64,000 bases of DNA from Caenorhabditis elegans. Taxonomy: Eukaryota > Nematoda > Chromadorea > Rhabditida > Rhabditidae. The translations under genes and the position numbers were made by a program. This document shows, one piece after another, positions 51,201 through 63,530 of the stretch. A model generated the notes under the pieces. The model had not been told where the DNA came from, made no database searches, and saw only the letters and a program-made list of their open reading frames with translations. Where the stretch lies: the NCBI RefSeq assembly GCF_000002985.6, contig NC_003284.9, positions 7,812,001 through 7,876,000 on the forward strand. Direction: 5' to 3'. Numbering within the stretch: the stretch's first letter is position 1; each line of letters opens with the position of its first letter.

Positions 51201-54200
51201 GTACGTAAAAACCGGATGTTTTAAACAAAAAATAATTGTATAAAACCCATTATTTTGTTTGCTATGTAATAGCTTAGCACTTTAATATAGCACTTACAAA
51301 GGTCTTCAAAATAGTATCACTATTATATTAATAGAAGACATACAGTATCAGCGTTTTTATCAGTGTCAGCTATTTCTATTAGATAAAAGGATGAGAAAAC
51401 ATAATGATATGAAAAATTTCTGAAAAAAATGGTGTTGAAAAACGAAACAGACATATCACCCTAGTTCCAAAACTAAATGAAGCCATTCTTTTATTGTTCA
51501 TGAATCAAAGTTTATTCTTCTCGTTTTCTTCAAATTCTCAAATTTCGTGTCTAATGTTCCTGCGAATGGGAACAAGGACTTCTCTTTTGTGCACCCAACC
51601 AGCAATAGACGTCATCGAAAAAGAATGTTAAATAGGAGAAACGATTGAGCACATAATATATATTTTGAGACATTTCATAGCAGCGAATAAATTAGCATGA
51701 ACAGATGAGGAAGGAGATTTTCCGAATGTTTGATGTTATTTTTTTCATCATGATTTTTTTCTTGGCAGCTATCATAAAGTGAATAATTCTCAATGACATG
51801 GCACGCTATTCATTTTCGATGTTTCATGCTAGGAATGCACATCAGGAAGATGAAGGGTTGGAATGAGCAATCAAAATTTGTTGTAAAATTTAGAAATTTC
51901 ACAGTGACATACTACCAAAAGTTTTCAAATACTACTATATAGTGTGGCTGAAAACTCTAAAAAAAAATCAGAGAAATTGAGACAAAGCGAGTGGGACAAA
52001 AGTGGATGAATGGAAAAATAGTTTTTCTGAGGACCCCTATTGCTTCACTGCGTATTCTGAGGACAATTTTCAGTATGTCGCATAAAAAGAGAATGGATGG
52101 AAGAAAAAAGTGGATAGGGATAGGAGAATAAAAATAATACGAGCTGCCCCACACTCTCTGGGCCCACCCGAATGCCGAAAGCTGCTTGTCCTCCCGAAAA
52201 TATAAGGAAGAAGCCGATCTGTCGGTTGGTCGGTTGGACGGCGCCGTCGCCGTCCTCGACAACGACGTAAAAAAGACATCATCGACAAGAAAAAGTAGAG
52301 CAGCACAGGGATACGGGAAGCAAAAATGCAGAAGATGAGAGCCGGAGCAAAAAGACGAAGAAGAAGAAGAAGGATCGCGTCCACGAGTGTGTGACCAGCA
52401 CATCCGGAAAAAGGTCATGTCAATTTGAATGGAACAAGAAGATCATTTGGTAGTAAAAGAGCAACAACAATCTGACAACGACTCGCAGAACGGAAACTAC
52501 TTTGATTTTGGTGGTCATCAAGATGAAACAACTATAAGTTCCTTTTCTAAATGAATTTTTTTTCACAGAAGTCCTTAACTTTTTTCAGCTATTTTTTCCT
52601 CGAGTCTTTGTAAAACGATGAAAAATTACTCTAGTATTTTCAGGGTGCCGAAATTGATTGTTGCATTTAGATCATACCTTAATTCCGAGCGAACAAATTA
52701 CTAGGCGTTATCACAGTTTTAAAAATAAAGTTAATAATCAAAATTGAACTTGAAAGTAAAAATGTTTGAGAATAATAGAATCTTGTTGATTTATTTTTAT
52801 AAAAATGCATTTAATACTTATAAATAGGGTCCGCACATAAATTGTTTCGTATTTTAAGACTTGGCAATATAATTTTCTCAGCCTAGAAATGAGCATAGTA
52901 TTGAAACGAATATTCAAGTTCAGATAAATCTGAAATTTAAATACTAGGTGTCGAAAATTGAAAGATATTTTGTGGGGAACAGGATACATAACTAGCACAA
53001 GTGTGGCTGGAAGTACTTTTTGTCTTATTTGTCTTATTGTACTGGGCTCGTTGTCTTTTTGTAATATCGAAACCAAAAGTCGATTAATCGATCAGTTCGC
53101 TAAAATTGCCGAAAGCCGGATTATTCACAAACCGGCAATTGCCGGACATGTAACTTTCATAGTTGTTTAGAAACGTAGGCATATAATTTATTGCTGCATT
53201 TTCATTTTTCAAATTTTAAGTGTTTTAAAATTTCAAGGTTTAGATGTTTTTTGAATGATAAATAGAATATTAAAAAATAACATTATGAAATTTGTTTGTT
53301 GGAAATTCTATAGTTTTGAAAATTTCCGACTGCCTGAATTTTTTGATATTAATATTTTGTTCCTATTTGAAACAATTGAATTTTTTTCATTGCGCCACCA
53401 AAAAAAAAGACTGAAAAAAGTTTTAGTAATTGAAAAGAAACAAATAAAGTCAGATTTTAGTTTTGTCAACAACAAATTCTTACTTACTTTTAAATATAGA
53501 GATTATACTAAAACTGATACGAGAAAGGGTAGCACGAAAAATGGAGATAACAAGAAATAGAATTATGACATGTCAGCAAACCCGGATTTGCGGATTTGAT
53601 TTTCTCTCGTTTTCCACCATTCTCTATTCTGATCTCATTGAAAGCATCACTCTAAAAAACTATGTTTTCGGCAAAAATACTAGTTTTTGGTAAGCATATT
53701 TAAGTTAAATTTTTTCTCTTATGGTGCTAATCATATTCTGGGAAAAAAACTGATAAGAATTTTAAAGTCTATTGCAAAAACAGAAATATATGACCTGGAC
53801 CGAAAAAATTCGTATTTTGAATAAAACTGGTAGTAAAATAAACATTTTCTATGAGAAGTAACAATGCTGGCTACAATAAAACTGTAAAAAAGTCCCTGCA
53901 ATTTTTTTATTGATAACAATTTTTAAGGTAAGGCTACTACATACACACCGTTAATAATTGTTGCAATTTGGTCTAAGAACTAGGAGCAAATTCTGCTTCA
54001 CCGAAATTCGAAAATAATACTAACACATAAAAATGGCGCTTTCTCAAACCTTGTGATATCCAATGAAATCTTGCAAATTCTTAGGTATTTTGCCTTGGCA
54101 GGCTTTTAAGGTCATAGAATACTTTGTTCCAAAGGTCAAGCTAACTACATCCAAAATTGTTGCAGTACTCAATGGGCGAACATGTTAAACTGGTCACAAT

Positions 54201-54665
54201 AGAATCAAAAACTTGAAAAGGGTGAGAGGGGGAATAAACGGGGAATAGGAAGAAGAAGGAAAATTCTCGGATTTCCGGTGCAAACTTCTTGGGAACGAAG
54301 AAAAAGGAGGGAGGAAAATAGAAAGGCGGTGGGGCAAAAAAGTCGAGAGCATCGGTCCCATTGAATTTAGTGAAACTTTATACCGGATGACGAGAAGGAT
54401 TAAAGTTTCCCTCTCACATTGGATAAAGATGCCCATCCTCGGTAGTTTTCTTCAGTTTTTCGTTAGCGTCGGCTTCCTTTAAAAGGCCTAAGAACTCAAA
54501 GCTCACAAGCGATCGATAGGGATGGTGGCCGGTCGATTGGCCATCCAAATCACGTCCACTTTCTTTGCGCTCTGCTGGGTAGAACTCGATTAGAGCACAC
54601 CGACGACATGTTGTAGACGTGTAGGAACAGCTGCCACCACCGGTTGACCAGCGTCCTATCATCAT
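36224..54665 (-). CDS. cca-1: CCA-1, T-type (Cav3) voltage-gated calcium channel alpha-1 subunit
   Basis: Twenty-nine coding exons (- strand) keep phase: 54418-54665, 48000-48081, 46270-46326, 45749-45852, 45466-45700, 45325-45416, 44523-44756, 44396-44473, 44215-44322, 44086-44167, 43960-44034, 43816-43908, 43643-43769, 43479-43597, 43305-43431, 42757-43258, 42524-42709, then 42299-42428 or 42051-42201, 41723-41902, 40865-41674, 40580-40821, 40006-40523, 39091-39195, 38689-39047, 38445-38645, 37590-37788, 37296-37474, 36334-36500 and 36224-36278. The model has 1897 or 1904 residues. Four six-helix repeats are present, each S4 with regularly spaced Arg/Lys. Pore loops read SLEGW, TQEDW, SKDGW and TGDNW (about residues 470, 898, 1383 and 1691), the EEDD filter that separates T-type from EEEE high-voltage channels. 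The plasma-membrane channel gives low-threshold calcium current in pharynx and neurons (known for CCA-1). The first two exons are the least certain; they rest on phase match and lie 6.3 kb apart. Confidence 0.92.
39196..39240 (-). other. Optional 45-base 5' extension of a cca-1 exon (III-IV linker)
   Basis: A CTGTTTTAG acceptor ending at 39241 precedes 45 bases that stay open in the channel frame and run into the next acceptor (TTTTTTCAG) at 39196. Using the distal site adds exactly 15 codons before the [11 protein letters not shown] segment of domain IV; using the proximal site omits them. The frame is kept both ways, so tandem-acceptor alternative splicing is likely. Confidence 0.5.
42051..42201 (-). 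other. cca-1: cca-1 alternative exon B, domain II S5-P turret (long form)
   Basis: This 151-base exon starts in phase 2 and ends in phase 0. It begins [12 protein letters not shown] and ends FATVTVFQ. Its turret is 50 codons with five cysteines. It has strong splice sites at both ends and lies 97 bases downstream of exon A, with which it shares start and end motifs. It cannot follow exon A in frame. Confidence 0.85.
42299..42428 (-). other. cca-1: cca-1 alternative exon A, domain II S5-P turret (short form)
   Basis: This 130-base exon has the same entry and exit phases as exon B. It begins [12 protein letters not shown] and ends WALITVFQ. It encodes 43 codons with three cysteines and a basic centre. 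Upstream it joins an S5 end reading [10 protein letters not shown]; downstream it joins ILTQEDW of the pore. Confidence 0.85.
46327..47999 (-). other. cca-1 intron 2 of the model
   Basis: The intron between the second and third coding exons is 1.7 kb. Moderately long open frames on the + strand (about 47170-47840) overlap in all three frames and lack splice context. An internal promoter for shorter cca-1 transcripts is possible here but not shown by the sequence. Confidence 0.4.
48168..48546. repeat. Palindromic MITE-like element in cca-1 intron 1
   Basis: Two diverged inverted arms of about 82-86 bases (48168-48249 and 48461-48546) flank a 211-base centre. Both arms share ATTAC at the outer end, an AGAATG.GTAT block, a TTGACG block, a TTTTCGCTAC/TTTTTGCTAC block and AGTAATTC at the inner end. 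The arrangement fits a non-autonomous palindromic DNA transposon of a type common in C. elegans. Confidence 0.6.
48551..54417 (-). other. Long first intron of cca-1
   Basis: Almost 6 kb with no exon chain that I can support. Blocks rich in purines on the + strand occur at about 49430-49860, 50750-50960, 52080-52420 and 54210-54350. A GCAATTGCCG repeat cluster lies near 53085-53150. The intron may carry regulatory elements or alternative first exons of cca-1, but nothing in the sequence proves that. Confidence 0.45.
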
Positions 54666-57600
54666 TCTCCATTCATCCAGACATTTTTCGTCATGGCAGC
54701 TACATTGACACGAGACGAGATGACACTTGTTTGTTGATAATGTACTATATCAGTTGGTGAGTGACACGATTCCATGACTTTTTTGACACAAGGAACAATG
54801 TAAACATAGCTTTGTGCATTCAAGAAATACTACTTTTTTGCAGTAAAGAGAGCAACAAAAGTGCATTGACCTAGGTACATTGTTACACATAGAATAGAGT
54901 TTAGAGCATTTTATAATGGAAGCAAGTAAAAACAGCTGTTGAAAAAAAGCAATAGCTCTTAGGTAATCTATCTACATCAATGTTGAATGATAAAAATCTG
55001 ATAAAAGAACGGAAGCAAGAGACATTCAAGTAAACCCGGAAATTAAGTTACTTTAAACCAGCAACGTGAAATACGCGGATGTAATTATTATGTTTAGGTT
55101 CATAAAAATTATATCTTAGCTTGAACAAGTCAAAACTTTCATTTCAGAATTTTAAATTTTTGTTCTTCAAATTTTTAACTTATCTGTGAACAATTTTCCA
55201 AGACAAAATATGTTCAAAATGTGCGTCTCATCTAGACTCAATTTCAATTTTTGATGAGAATTCATAAAAAATTCATTATATTTGAAACAATGTGCTCTGA
55301 ACATTAAAACATCAAATTCGCTTTTAATTGTTTGCTTTGATCGAAAACTTCAAAAATTTCTGAATAGTTATCAGCAAAATAAAGCATATCAGAAATATCA
55401 AAAAGCCAATTATTAAAGTTATAAATCAATTTCCTTTCCGTCTTTCTCTGTATCTCTATGTGCCGATAACTAGTGGCAAACAAGTTGCCAATTTATCTGG
55501 TTTAGACATAAAAGTGCATTTCAGACTTGTTCACAAAACAGATGATTCGAATGTCATCCTTGTCAAAAACTTTGAAAACGGCACGTCATTCGTTTCCATT
55601 TTTCTTCAAAAGAATTTATTTGACAAGCTGATTTTGCAAACGTATGCAAAAAGAGAAGTCATAGAGGAAAGTGATAAGTGTTTCAAAAATATTCAATATT
55701 CGAATCAGAAGTTCACTTCAAAAAGTTGAATTTTAAAAATAATTTAGTATTAAAACGTATCATAACATGTAGCAAAATTTTTAATGATGAACAAAATTCA
55801 AAAAATATTTTTTAAAAAAATGTGCAGAAGCATCTAAAAAATACATCTAAAAAATTTCAAACCTATACTTATTCTTACATGTTTCGAAATTTTTCATTTC
55901 ATTTTTTGCATTTTGATGAAAATAAACTATGAAAATAACTTTTACTTATAGTTTTTTTGGTTAACCAAATGCAAAAAAAAACAAAAAAATTTATAATTTT
56001 TCACAATACATCACTTTTCGAACTCTTTCCTAGCTACTATCAAACCGTAGCGACTTGTAAATCGACTGGGTCTTTTTCGAAGTTTCTAAGCAACATTATC
56101 CAATACTTGAAATACAAAATCAGAAATTAAGTCAACAAAAAGTAAAAAAATTAAAAATAAGAAAGAAACCGAAAAGTGAGATTGGAGCTTGTTTTTTCCT
56201 GTTTTTGATCGACCAACAAATGTGCGCAAAATTAGTTGATAATTACCAGAATGGACGGCGGCGCGGGCATGGTGTTGCAAAATCTCGAGAGTCTCGCCAT
56301 TTTCTCTCCCGTTTCTTTTCAATTTTCAGACGTTTCCATGTTCTAATGAAATGATAACACGAGAAGTGATCCAGAACAAGGGTGAAAATAAAAAATAAAA
56401 AGGGGCAGGAAAAAAAGAATGGTGTAGAAATAATAGAACAAAAAGGGGGAGAGGGAAGAAGTTGAAAAATGTAATGTGATGCTGAAAAGCTGGATGAGAA
56501 CAAAGTGGAGTGCTGGGAAGACGAGTCGGGAGCACTGGTTTTGCTCAAAAAGGAATTGGCATCTGTATAAGCAATCTTCATCGTTTCAAATCAAGAGCCT
56601 ATATGTGAAGTTAGAACGCTGTAAAAGCAACAAGTGGGAAATAACGTACTACTATATGTCATATGCAGAAGTGTCATTTTCCTATTGAAAATAAACATCA
56701 AAAAAGACAAAAAAAAAAACAACAATTACCCTGAAATGTTTCTTTAGCTCAAAAAATGCAGTTTGAAACAAAAATTATTCCCGACATAAAATAGTTCGTA
56801 ATTAGACTTCTCTAGAAAATTTTTAGAAACTTTTTATGTCGGTGCAAAATTTTGAAAGGGGGAATTTTAACTTGATTTTCCAATTTTGGCTACTTTCGCT
56901 ATCTGAAGTTGACATTTTTGAACTATCATCCTTAATCGCTTATCTTGGTCGTTAATCTTACGTTATTTCGTTGAATATCGAGCATTTAAAGTCTATAGGT
57001 TACCAAAAATTACCAAAATTAGGTACCTATCAGCGTTAAATGTACTTTCATCAACGAAACAACTTAACTTTGAGCACATTTTGAGTCTACACCTTCAAAA
57101 AACTCCAAATGTTTGTATTCCTTTATATATTCAAATTTCAACTTACAACAGGCAATAGAATTATCAAATTTGCAGAAACATATGCTTGCAATCGACTTTC
57201 GTATAATTTCGTTGTTCTTCTATTCGTAAAACAACATGTCGCCCCATAAATTGCTCTTTTCCATTTTTCCAGCCATTCATCATGACTTCTTTATGTTCTT
57301 GTCATTGTCTCATTGAGATTCATGCTGATTTGCAAGTGAGAACGGAAAAGTCGTCGACAACAGGCCAGCAAAAGCTCGCCCAAAGAATCGCTTTCGTTCT
57401 CACTTTCTCGGTGAGCACGTCGTCATTTTTGGGGGAACGATTGTGGTAAAAGAGAAGAAGAATAAGAAGAAGGAGGAAGGAAGAAAACGGGAGAGAATGG
57501 GAGGGCAATAAAAGAATAACAACTAGGCATAAACGTGAGAGTGAGAGACCTTTCTTCTGTGCTCGTTGTCGGGACCCTTAGATCAATTGGTGGTTGTGGC

Positions 57601-57949
57601 ATTTTGTTGGAAAAAATGAAGAAGACAATGAAGAAGTATAGAGAATGAAAAATCGAGAATAAGTGCAGAGTCATGAGTATGAAAACACTAGACGTGTTTA
57701 AGTGGGTGGTCAAATATCTTAGCAACGCAGACTGGGAGAGAATTTCTATAAAGAATTAGAAAGGCATTTTGAAACTTAAATTATAATAAGAACTAAAAAA
57801 AAGTTAGAATATCAAAATACCATATAATCTAGTCTGGCGTTTATCATTGACGGATAACATGTGTATTTGTGAGCAAGGATATATTGTTATAAAATAAGAT
57901 ATCATTTTACTTGAAATTTAAAATGTCATAATGAACTAACCCGCTTATA
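54666..57949. other. Upstream region of cca-1
   Basis: Non-coding by inspection. It probably contains the cca-1 promoter. Purine-rich blocks at about 56380-56520 and 57440-57510 generate open frames on the - strand that look like compositional artefacts. Confidence 0.45.
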
Positions 57950-58208
57950 CAGTGCTTGCCACAATTATATCCAGAATCGTATTTTCACAGATTTTCTAAG
58001 TTTTGAATGATCACAACTATTAAACTACAAAACTTACTGAAAAATTTCAACTGACAAATTTTTGTCTAATTTTTTGTTTGTTGTGAAAACTCCTCTCATA
58101 TTTTCGACAAGAGATATAGCGGTTCACATCTAATCAGTCCATTTGTGGCGATTTCTACTAAAAACTTGTATCTCGAGAACGAGAGAAACGTTTTGATGGT
58201 CAGCACTG
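57950..58208. mobile_element. Possible Tc1/mariner-type miniature element, degenerate
   Basis: The left end reads CAGTGCTTGCCA directly after a TA dinucleotide, and the right end closes with TGGTCAGCACTG. The ends are therefore inverted repeats beginning CAGTGCT, like the Tc1 terminus. The 259-base interior has no transposase. The right flank is AATA rather than a direct TA, so the copy is decayed. Confidence 0.45.
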
Positions 58209-61200
58209 AATAAGTTCAATTTATCGCAGGTGAGTATTTTTTTTGAAACAGTTTTAAGATTTCAACGCGGCATTCCTTGAACTTTATGCTTAAGAATAAT
58301 GGCTTTCTAAGACAGGACCTAACTTTACGTTTTAATAAAACGACCATAACAAGTGGAAAATGAATTTTTCGGCCATGGCTACTGAATTCCGTTCTTTGAA
58401 TCAAGCAAAAGGTGCAGCACTAACATAAAGCATACAAAATAACTTCCCATGAATGAATACTGCTGAGCCGTGTTTTAAAAAAACTTTGAAACCAATATGT
58501 TGAATAATGCCGTTTGCACAAATTTTCTTTATACTACTTACTTACTTAGTTTTTGTAAATCAAATATTTATTTTTGATAGTTACGAAACACTATCATTAT
58601 CTTTGCTTAACTATAAAAGGATCAAAATTAGAAAATTTGTGTATCATTTTTGGAAATTCCGATACCTGACACTACTTTTTCAGAAAAAAATTAAATAAAA
58701 AATTTAACGGCATTTTCAATTTATAACTGCAAACAATTGCAAATTAAATACAAGGCAGCTGCTAATGCTAATTCGTTTAGTCAGAGTATTGCAAAAATTA
58801 ACATAACTGCCGAACATAAATTCTGAGAAGAAAAAGTGCTTAATTCTCACGAATTTTTACTTTGGCCCTTTCTTTCTTTCATCAAAAATTAGTATTACTT
58901 GCAAAGTGTTTTTTTCAAAAATTTAACCTAAGCGAAATTTAACCTAACCTGCATAAAAAAAAGTGAAAAAAGCAATTTTTAAAATGGAGGAAGCACACTC
59001 AAAAACCGCCATTAGTAAGTATTAGTCTAAAAAGCAAAATCAGACAACAATAAAAATAATGGGAGAAAAATTCTGAAAAAAGGAAAAAGACGAAGAAAAT
59101 AAGGGGTTTAGGGAAAAAATAAGAAAAATGAACGTACAAATGTGCAAAAGTGCTGTGATTTGCTTTAAAATTGAAAAGAGCTTAAAAACATGAGAACTTC
59201 AAAAAATATTTCAGGAATTAAAAACAATTGTTCAGGTCGACGGTCGGCATACTAAAACACAACACCACGAGCCATAAAATAAAACAATCAAGCTTGGAAA
59301 CTGGCGAAGTAAACATAAAAAGTCGTCTTAGGACCAATGAGCCTACAGATTTATTCACTACTTCTTTTACACTTTCACTTCCAACCTTCGAAATAAAAAA
59401 TTGAAAGGAAGGGCAGGAGAAATGGGCGAAAAAACGGAGCGTGCGGCCAAAGGAGGGCTCACGGGCTCCGGCGGAACTATATAATTCCTTCTTATGACTG
59501 TCCTGGGAATTGGCCTCGAGGCAGTCAGGGCTAACTCAAACTTGAATGCTTCAGGCTCTGAGAGCCGTCGAAATGTTCCAATCTCAGCGGAATGAGATTG
59601 AAAAGAATGAGCGAATAGGTTGGAAGAGCTGAAACGGAAAATGAAGGCCGACACGGGGGAGGAAGCATCGGATGGCAATGAACACTTGCAATTTGATTTG
59701 CACAGGACTGTGAAGAAAAACTAATTGAGTTAAGGGCTACAAAGCTAATCTGGCTGAATTGTAGAAAAAGAAAAATAGGCGAAACGAAAAAAGACATTGG
59801 AGATGCGTTGGACGGAGTAGACGAAGAATAGCGTAAATTGAAATCAGTATTTGTTTGCACAAATAATGTTTATATGCAAAGGATTGCACGAGATTCGAAA
59901 GGAAAAAAAATTAACGAAACAATTTGTTGAAACTGAGGGAAACAAAAACATAAACAAATAAACTGCTTTTTTTTAAAATCTTATTATTAAATTTATGATT
60001 TTTTTTAGTTTGAAAATTCTTAGTACAACTTCCACAAGTGTGTTTTGGCTGAATTCTTAAGTAACAATTTGTACACTATAAAAAACCACGCCCATATCCT
60101 GGCCTAATTACGAAATTCAATTATTATTTATCCATCAATTTTTATTTTTACATCAAAAACAAAGTTTTTGTAAAATCTATCTCCTGAAGCAAATACTATG
60201 AATAAGACAATGGCGAGACCCACTCGGAAAATTAAAGTGTTCCTTTAACTGATATGTCAAAATTTTGCAAAACTACAGTATCTAAAAATAAATCGATGAT
60301 TATTGTTTGAGTTTTGGTAAATTATCAGATTATCGAAAATTTTTAGATTTTCAGAAAAAAAAAACTACAGAAATTCTGCAAGAATGTTTTACACACAAGT
60401 TTCGTATATTTATATTCAGAATACAAAAATTTGTTGAAAAATGCCAACTTTTTGGTAGACTTCAAAAATGACTTGTAGCAAACACTGACCAAAGCTCATT
60501 TGCCCAGAACATCAAAAATTCGAGGAATACTACAAAAACAACAAAAAATGGCTTTCTAACACTCCGTTCCGTATATCTCGACACATACAGAATGAGGGCG
60601 TCCGAGCACTTCATCCAAAAAAATGGGTCTGGCTCCATTGCGCAGAAAAGGACGTCTCGTATTTGGCAGAGGAACCAGCTTCTTCTCATCAGTGCATGTT
60701 GCCTTTCATTAAAGAGAGAATGAAGAATAAAAGAGGAGAGCATCTCGTAAAACATCGAATGCTACCATACGGGGACCATCATTAACGAGCTCTTCGATGC
60801 TCTTCATCTCTAGATTCACAAGACACAATATTTGAATTTGGAAAAAAAGAGTGATGAGATAATGAACAAGTGAACCTTATTGCTTTTCTGTATTGCTCTC
60901 GCGGAGAAAAAAATGTGTATGGTACCATGGGAGGTGAAGAGTAAGCATGTGTAGTGTGCAAAAATTAAAAAAAAACCATTTTAAAAAGTTATTTTAAATG
61001 CCCACTGCTAGAATGTCAGAATTGTTTTTTTAATCAAAAATATCAACTGTCAAAGGACAATCAAAGTAAAGTTTGGCTTTGGTTTTGTGGTTGACTTTAT
61101 TGCTAAGTGTAAAATTAACACTGGAGTACGGGAAGTGTGAAAGTGATTAAAAATAATTTTTTATGGTGCTAAAATGACCAATTATCATAATTAAATTTTC

Positions 61201-63130
61201 AAAAAGTTTTGGAAATGTTTTATTTCAAGTTAAAAACTGTGAAAATTCAGTGTGTTTTGGGCATGCAAAACTGCTTTAGATTTTTCAAAATTCTTAGTTT
61301 TTACTATTTTCGACTTGAAACAAGAAATTTACTGAAATTTTTTAAATAAATTATTTGTTTGTTGAAAATTCTCTCACTTTGGACTTCAACAATCAAAATT
61401 AATTTATGATCAACTACTAGTTGTTCATGTTCGAAAACATTATTGTAAAATTTCTCCTTTATCTTCAACAAATTTGCCGCTTTACGTTCTCTCACGCAGC
61501 TCTCTTCTAAAAGTGACGTATTGAGTAAAACAAAACAACGATGAATCAGTCCAAGTATTTTCTCATTTTAAGCTTTTATTCTCGCCCAACGGGTGAGTAA
61601 GACACTCAATCATTTTGAAACTCTTCTCACCATATGCACTTTGGAACAGAATAGGGAAAAGTATCCTTCAACCCCTCAATGAAAACCTATCAATAAAGTG
61701 ACATGTCCCTAGAGATATAACTTCCAAACATGCAACACATGCATTCAGAAAGGAACATTGAATCATGAAAACAAGAGATTGAAATTATTAGATAGTTAGA
61801 ATGAATGTAAGCAAAGGAAGCCAGATTTTATTGTTCAACGATGTGTTTTGTTTTTTTGATTGGGTGGCACGATGAGGAGTCACGAAATGTGAACTTTGAA
61901 ACTCATATAAAAATAAGTGCACTTGTGAACTGGGCATAAGCATAAGCTATAAGCTTTATATGTCAGATAGAGGCGAAAAATTTGGAAATTGAATTTAGAT
62001 CCATCCTTCGGTCCATAAAAAATACTCCACCCACCCATCAAATTTGTATGAGAGAGAATATGAAAGAAAAATGTTTGAAAAGATGTAGTGTGGAACCGAG
62101 TAAAAGTCAAATTACCTTATTAATTATTTCTTCGAAAATGTGACTAAAAAATTTTTCATTCTGCCTAGTACTAGGGAACATGTTTCGGCTAAAATTATGA
62201 TTGGCAATTGTTTTAATTGTCATCATTTTGAGAGAACGTATAGAGGTAGTACATCTGTTATGATTTTTGAATAAGAACCATACGTACAATGCAATGAAAA
62301 CAGAACGAGAATGACAAGATTTATTTGCTGACATCGAAATTTTAAGATTTTGAGTATTTTCTGCACTTTTAAGGCATGTGAGCATTTATATCAGGTGTTA
62401 GCATCAGATGTCGTATTTTTTGAAAAGATAGGTTTGAGATTCTTCTGTTGAATTAAAAGCATTTCCATAAAAATGTTTCCAAATGAGTTTATCCTTGAAG
62501 TAGGAAAGATATAAAGGTTGTAGAAAAACCACACAGATATTTGAAACAGAACATAATTAAGGTAACGTTAATCAAATTTGAAATACACTGAAAACTGTAT
62601 TTAATCACTGAGCTCGGGGCTCATTCTACGTTTGGAAGACTACTTCTCGCTTTCGAAATTAATGGAACATGTTAATGATAACATTTAGATTAACTAAACT
62701 CGAATCAATTTGCTAACATTCCACACATTTTAAATTGACAAGAGAGACAAATTGCGGGAAGTCAAACGCAAGAGGAATTTCGAAGAAACCGCTGTTTTTT
62801 ATCTGCGAAACAAATCACGGCAATCAGCTTGTAAACAACAGATGAGTGAAAAATGAGATGGAGAACAAAACATGAAAACATGATAGGGGGTCGATGATGT
62901 AGCCTCTCTTCTCTCTTGAGAAGACAAGCTTCGTGAAGAACAACATTTCGTATTTCTCATTGAATTTTGTTCGTTTCTATTTTTGCGGCGCATCCCAGTT
63001 CACTTACGTCCCAATCCCTGTATTTTATTATTTGCACAAATAATTGGATGATAAGCAGAATGTATCATTTCACAGTAACAAGTCACATTTAAAAACTTAA
63101 GGTCAACGTTTTCAGTTTCTTTATCGACTT
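58209..63130. other. Intergenic DNA, no gene seen
   Basis: Almost 5 kb of AT-rich DNA. A block at 59367-59860 is GC-richer and open in two - strand frames, but the encoded sequence is Ser/Phe/Pro low-complexity without splice structure. No RNA gene is recognised. Confidence 0.5.
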
Positions 63131-63530
63131 ACTGTATTTCTTCCATTAGTATGGCTGCAATACTACTTTTCGAAGGTCTTCCCGCATACAATACTATAAA
63201 GGAGTGCAAGACTAATAGGGAGTGCAATACTAATTTTCAGATTATTTTTCTGAGTTGGGTATTACTAGTTTTCACTTGAAAGAATTCCGATTTTATGTGA
63301 AAATTTAGAAAATTTGATTGTTATTGCAACAAAAAAGTTCAGTTACTTTAATCTTATAGAAGTTTTGTCAAAATTGTTGCAAAATAGGAAAAATTTAGTT
63401 AAAAACTTAAAATTAGTATCTAGATCTTGAACCAAAAAAAGTAGATGCAATACTATTAGGGAGTGCAACACTAACAGGGAGTGCAACACTAACAGGGAGT
63501 GCAAGTCTAATAGGGAGGAAGAAATACGGT
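63131..63530. repeat. MITE-like element with 14-bp terminal inverted repeats and internal 18-bp tandem units
   Basis: The left end ACTGTATTTCTTCC matches the reverse complement of the right end GGAAGAAATACGGT with one mismatch. Inside, 18-base units of the form AGGGAGTGCAACACTAAC repeat three times at 63458-63511 and twice at 63199-63234. No transposase is encoded. Confidence 0.65.

Noticed and set aside
52070..52418. Open frames on the - strand in cca-1 intron 1 (about 100-150 codons)
   Set aside because: Two frames open together over a purine-rich block. The products are hydrophobic and low-complexity, and no phase link to cca-1 exons exists.
59367..59860. Two overlapping - strand frames of about 100 codons
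   Set aside because: Low-complexity Ser/Phe/Pro content, no splice sites of matching phase and no domain. The block follows the purine-rich bias of the region.
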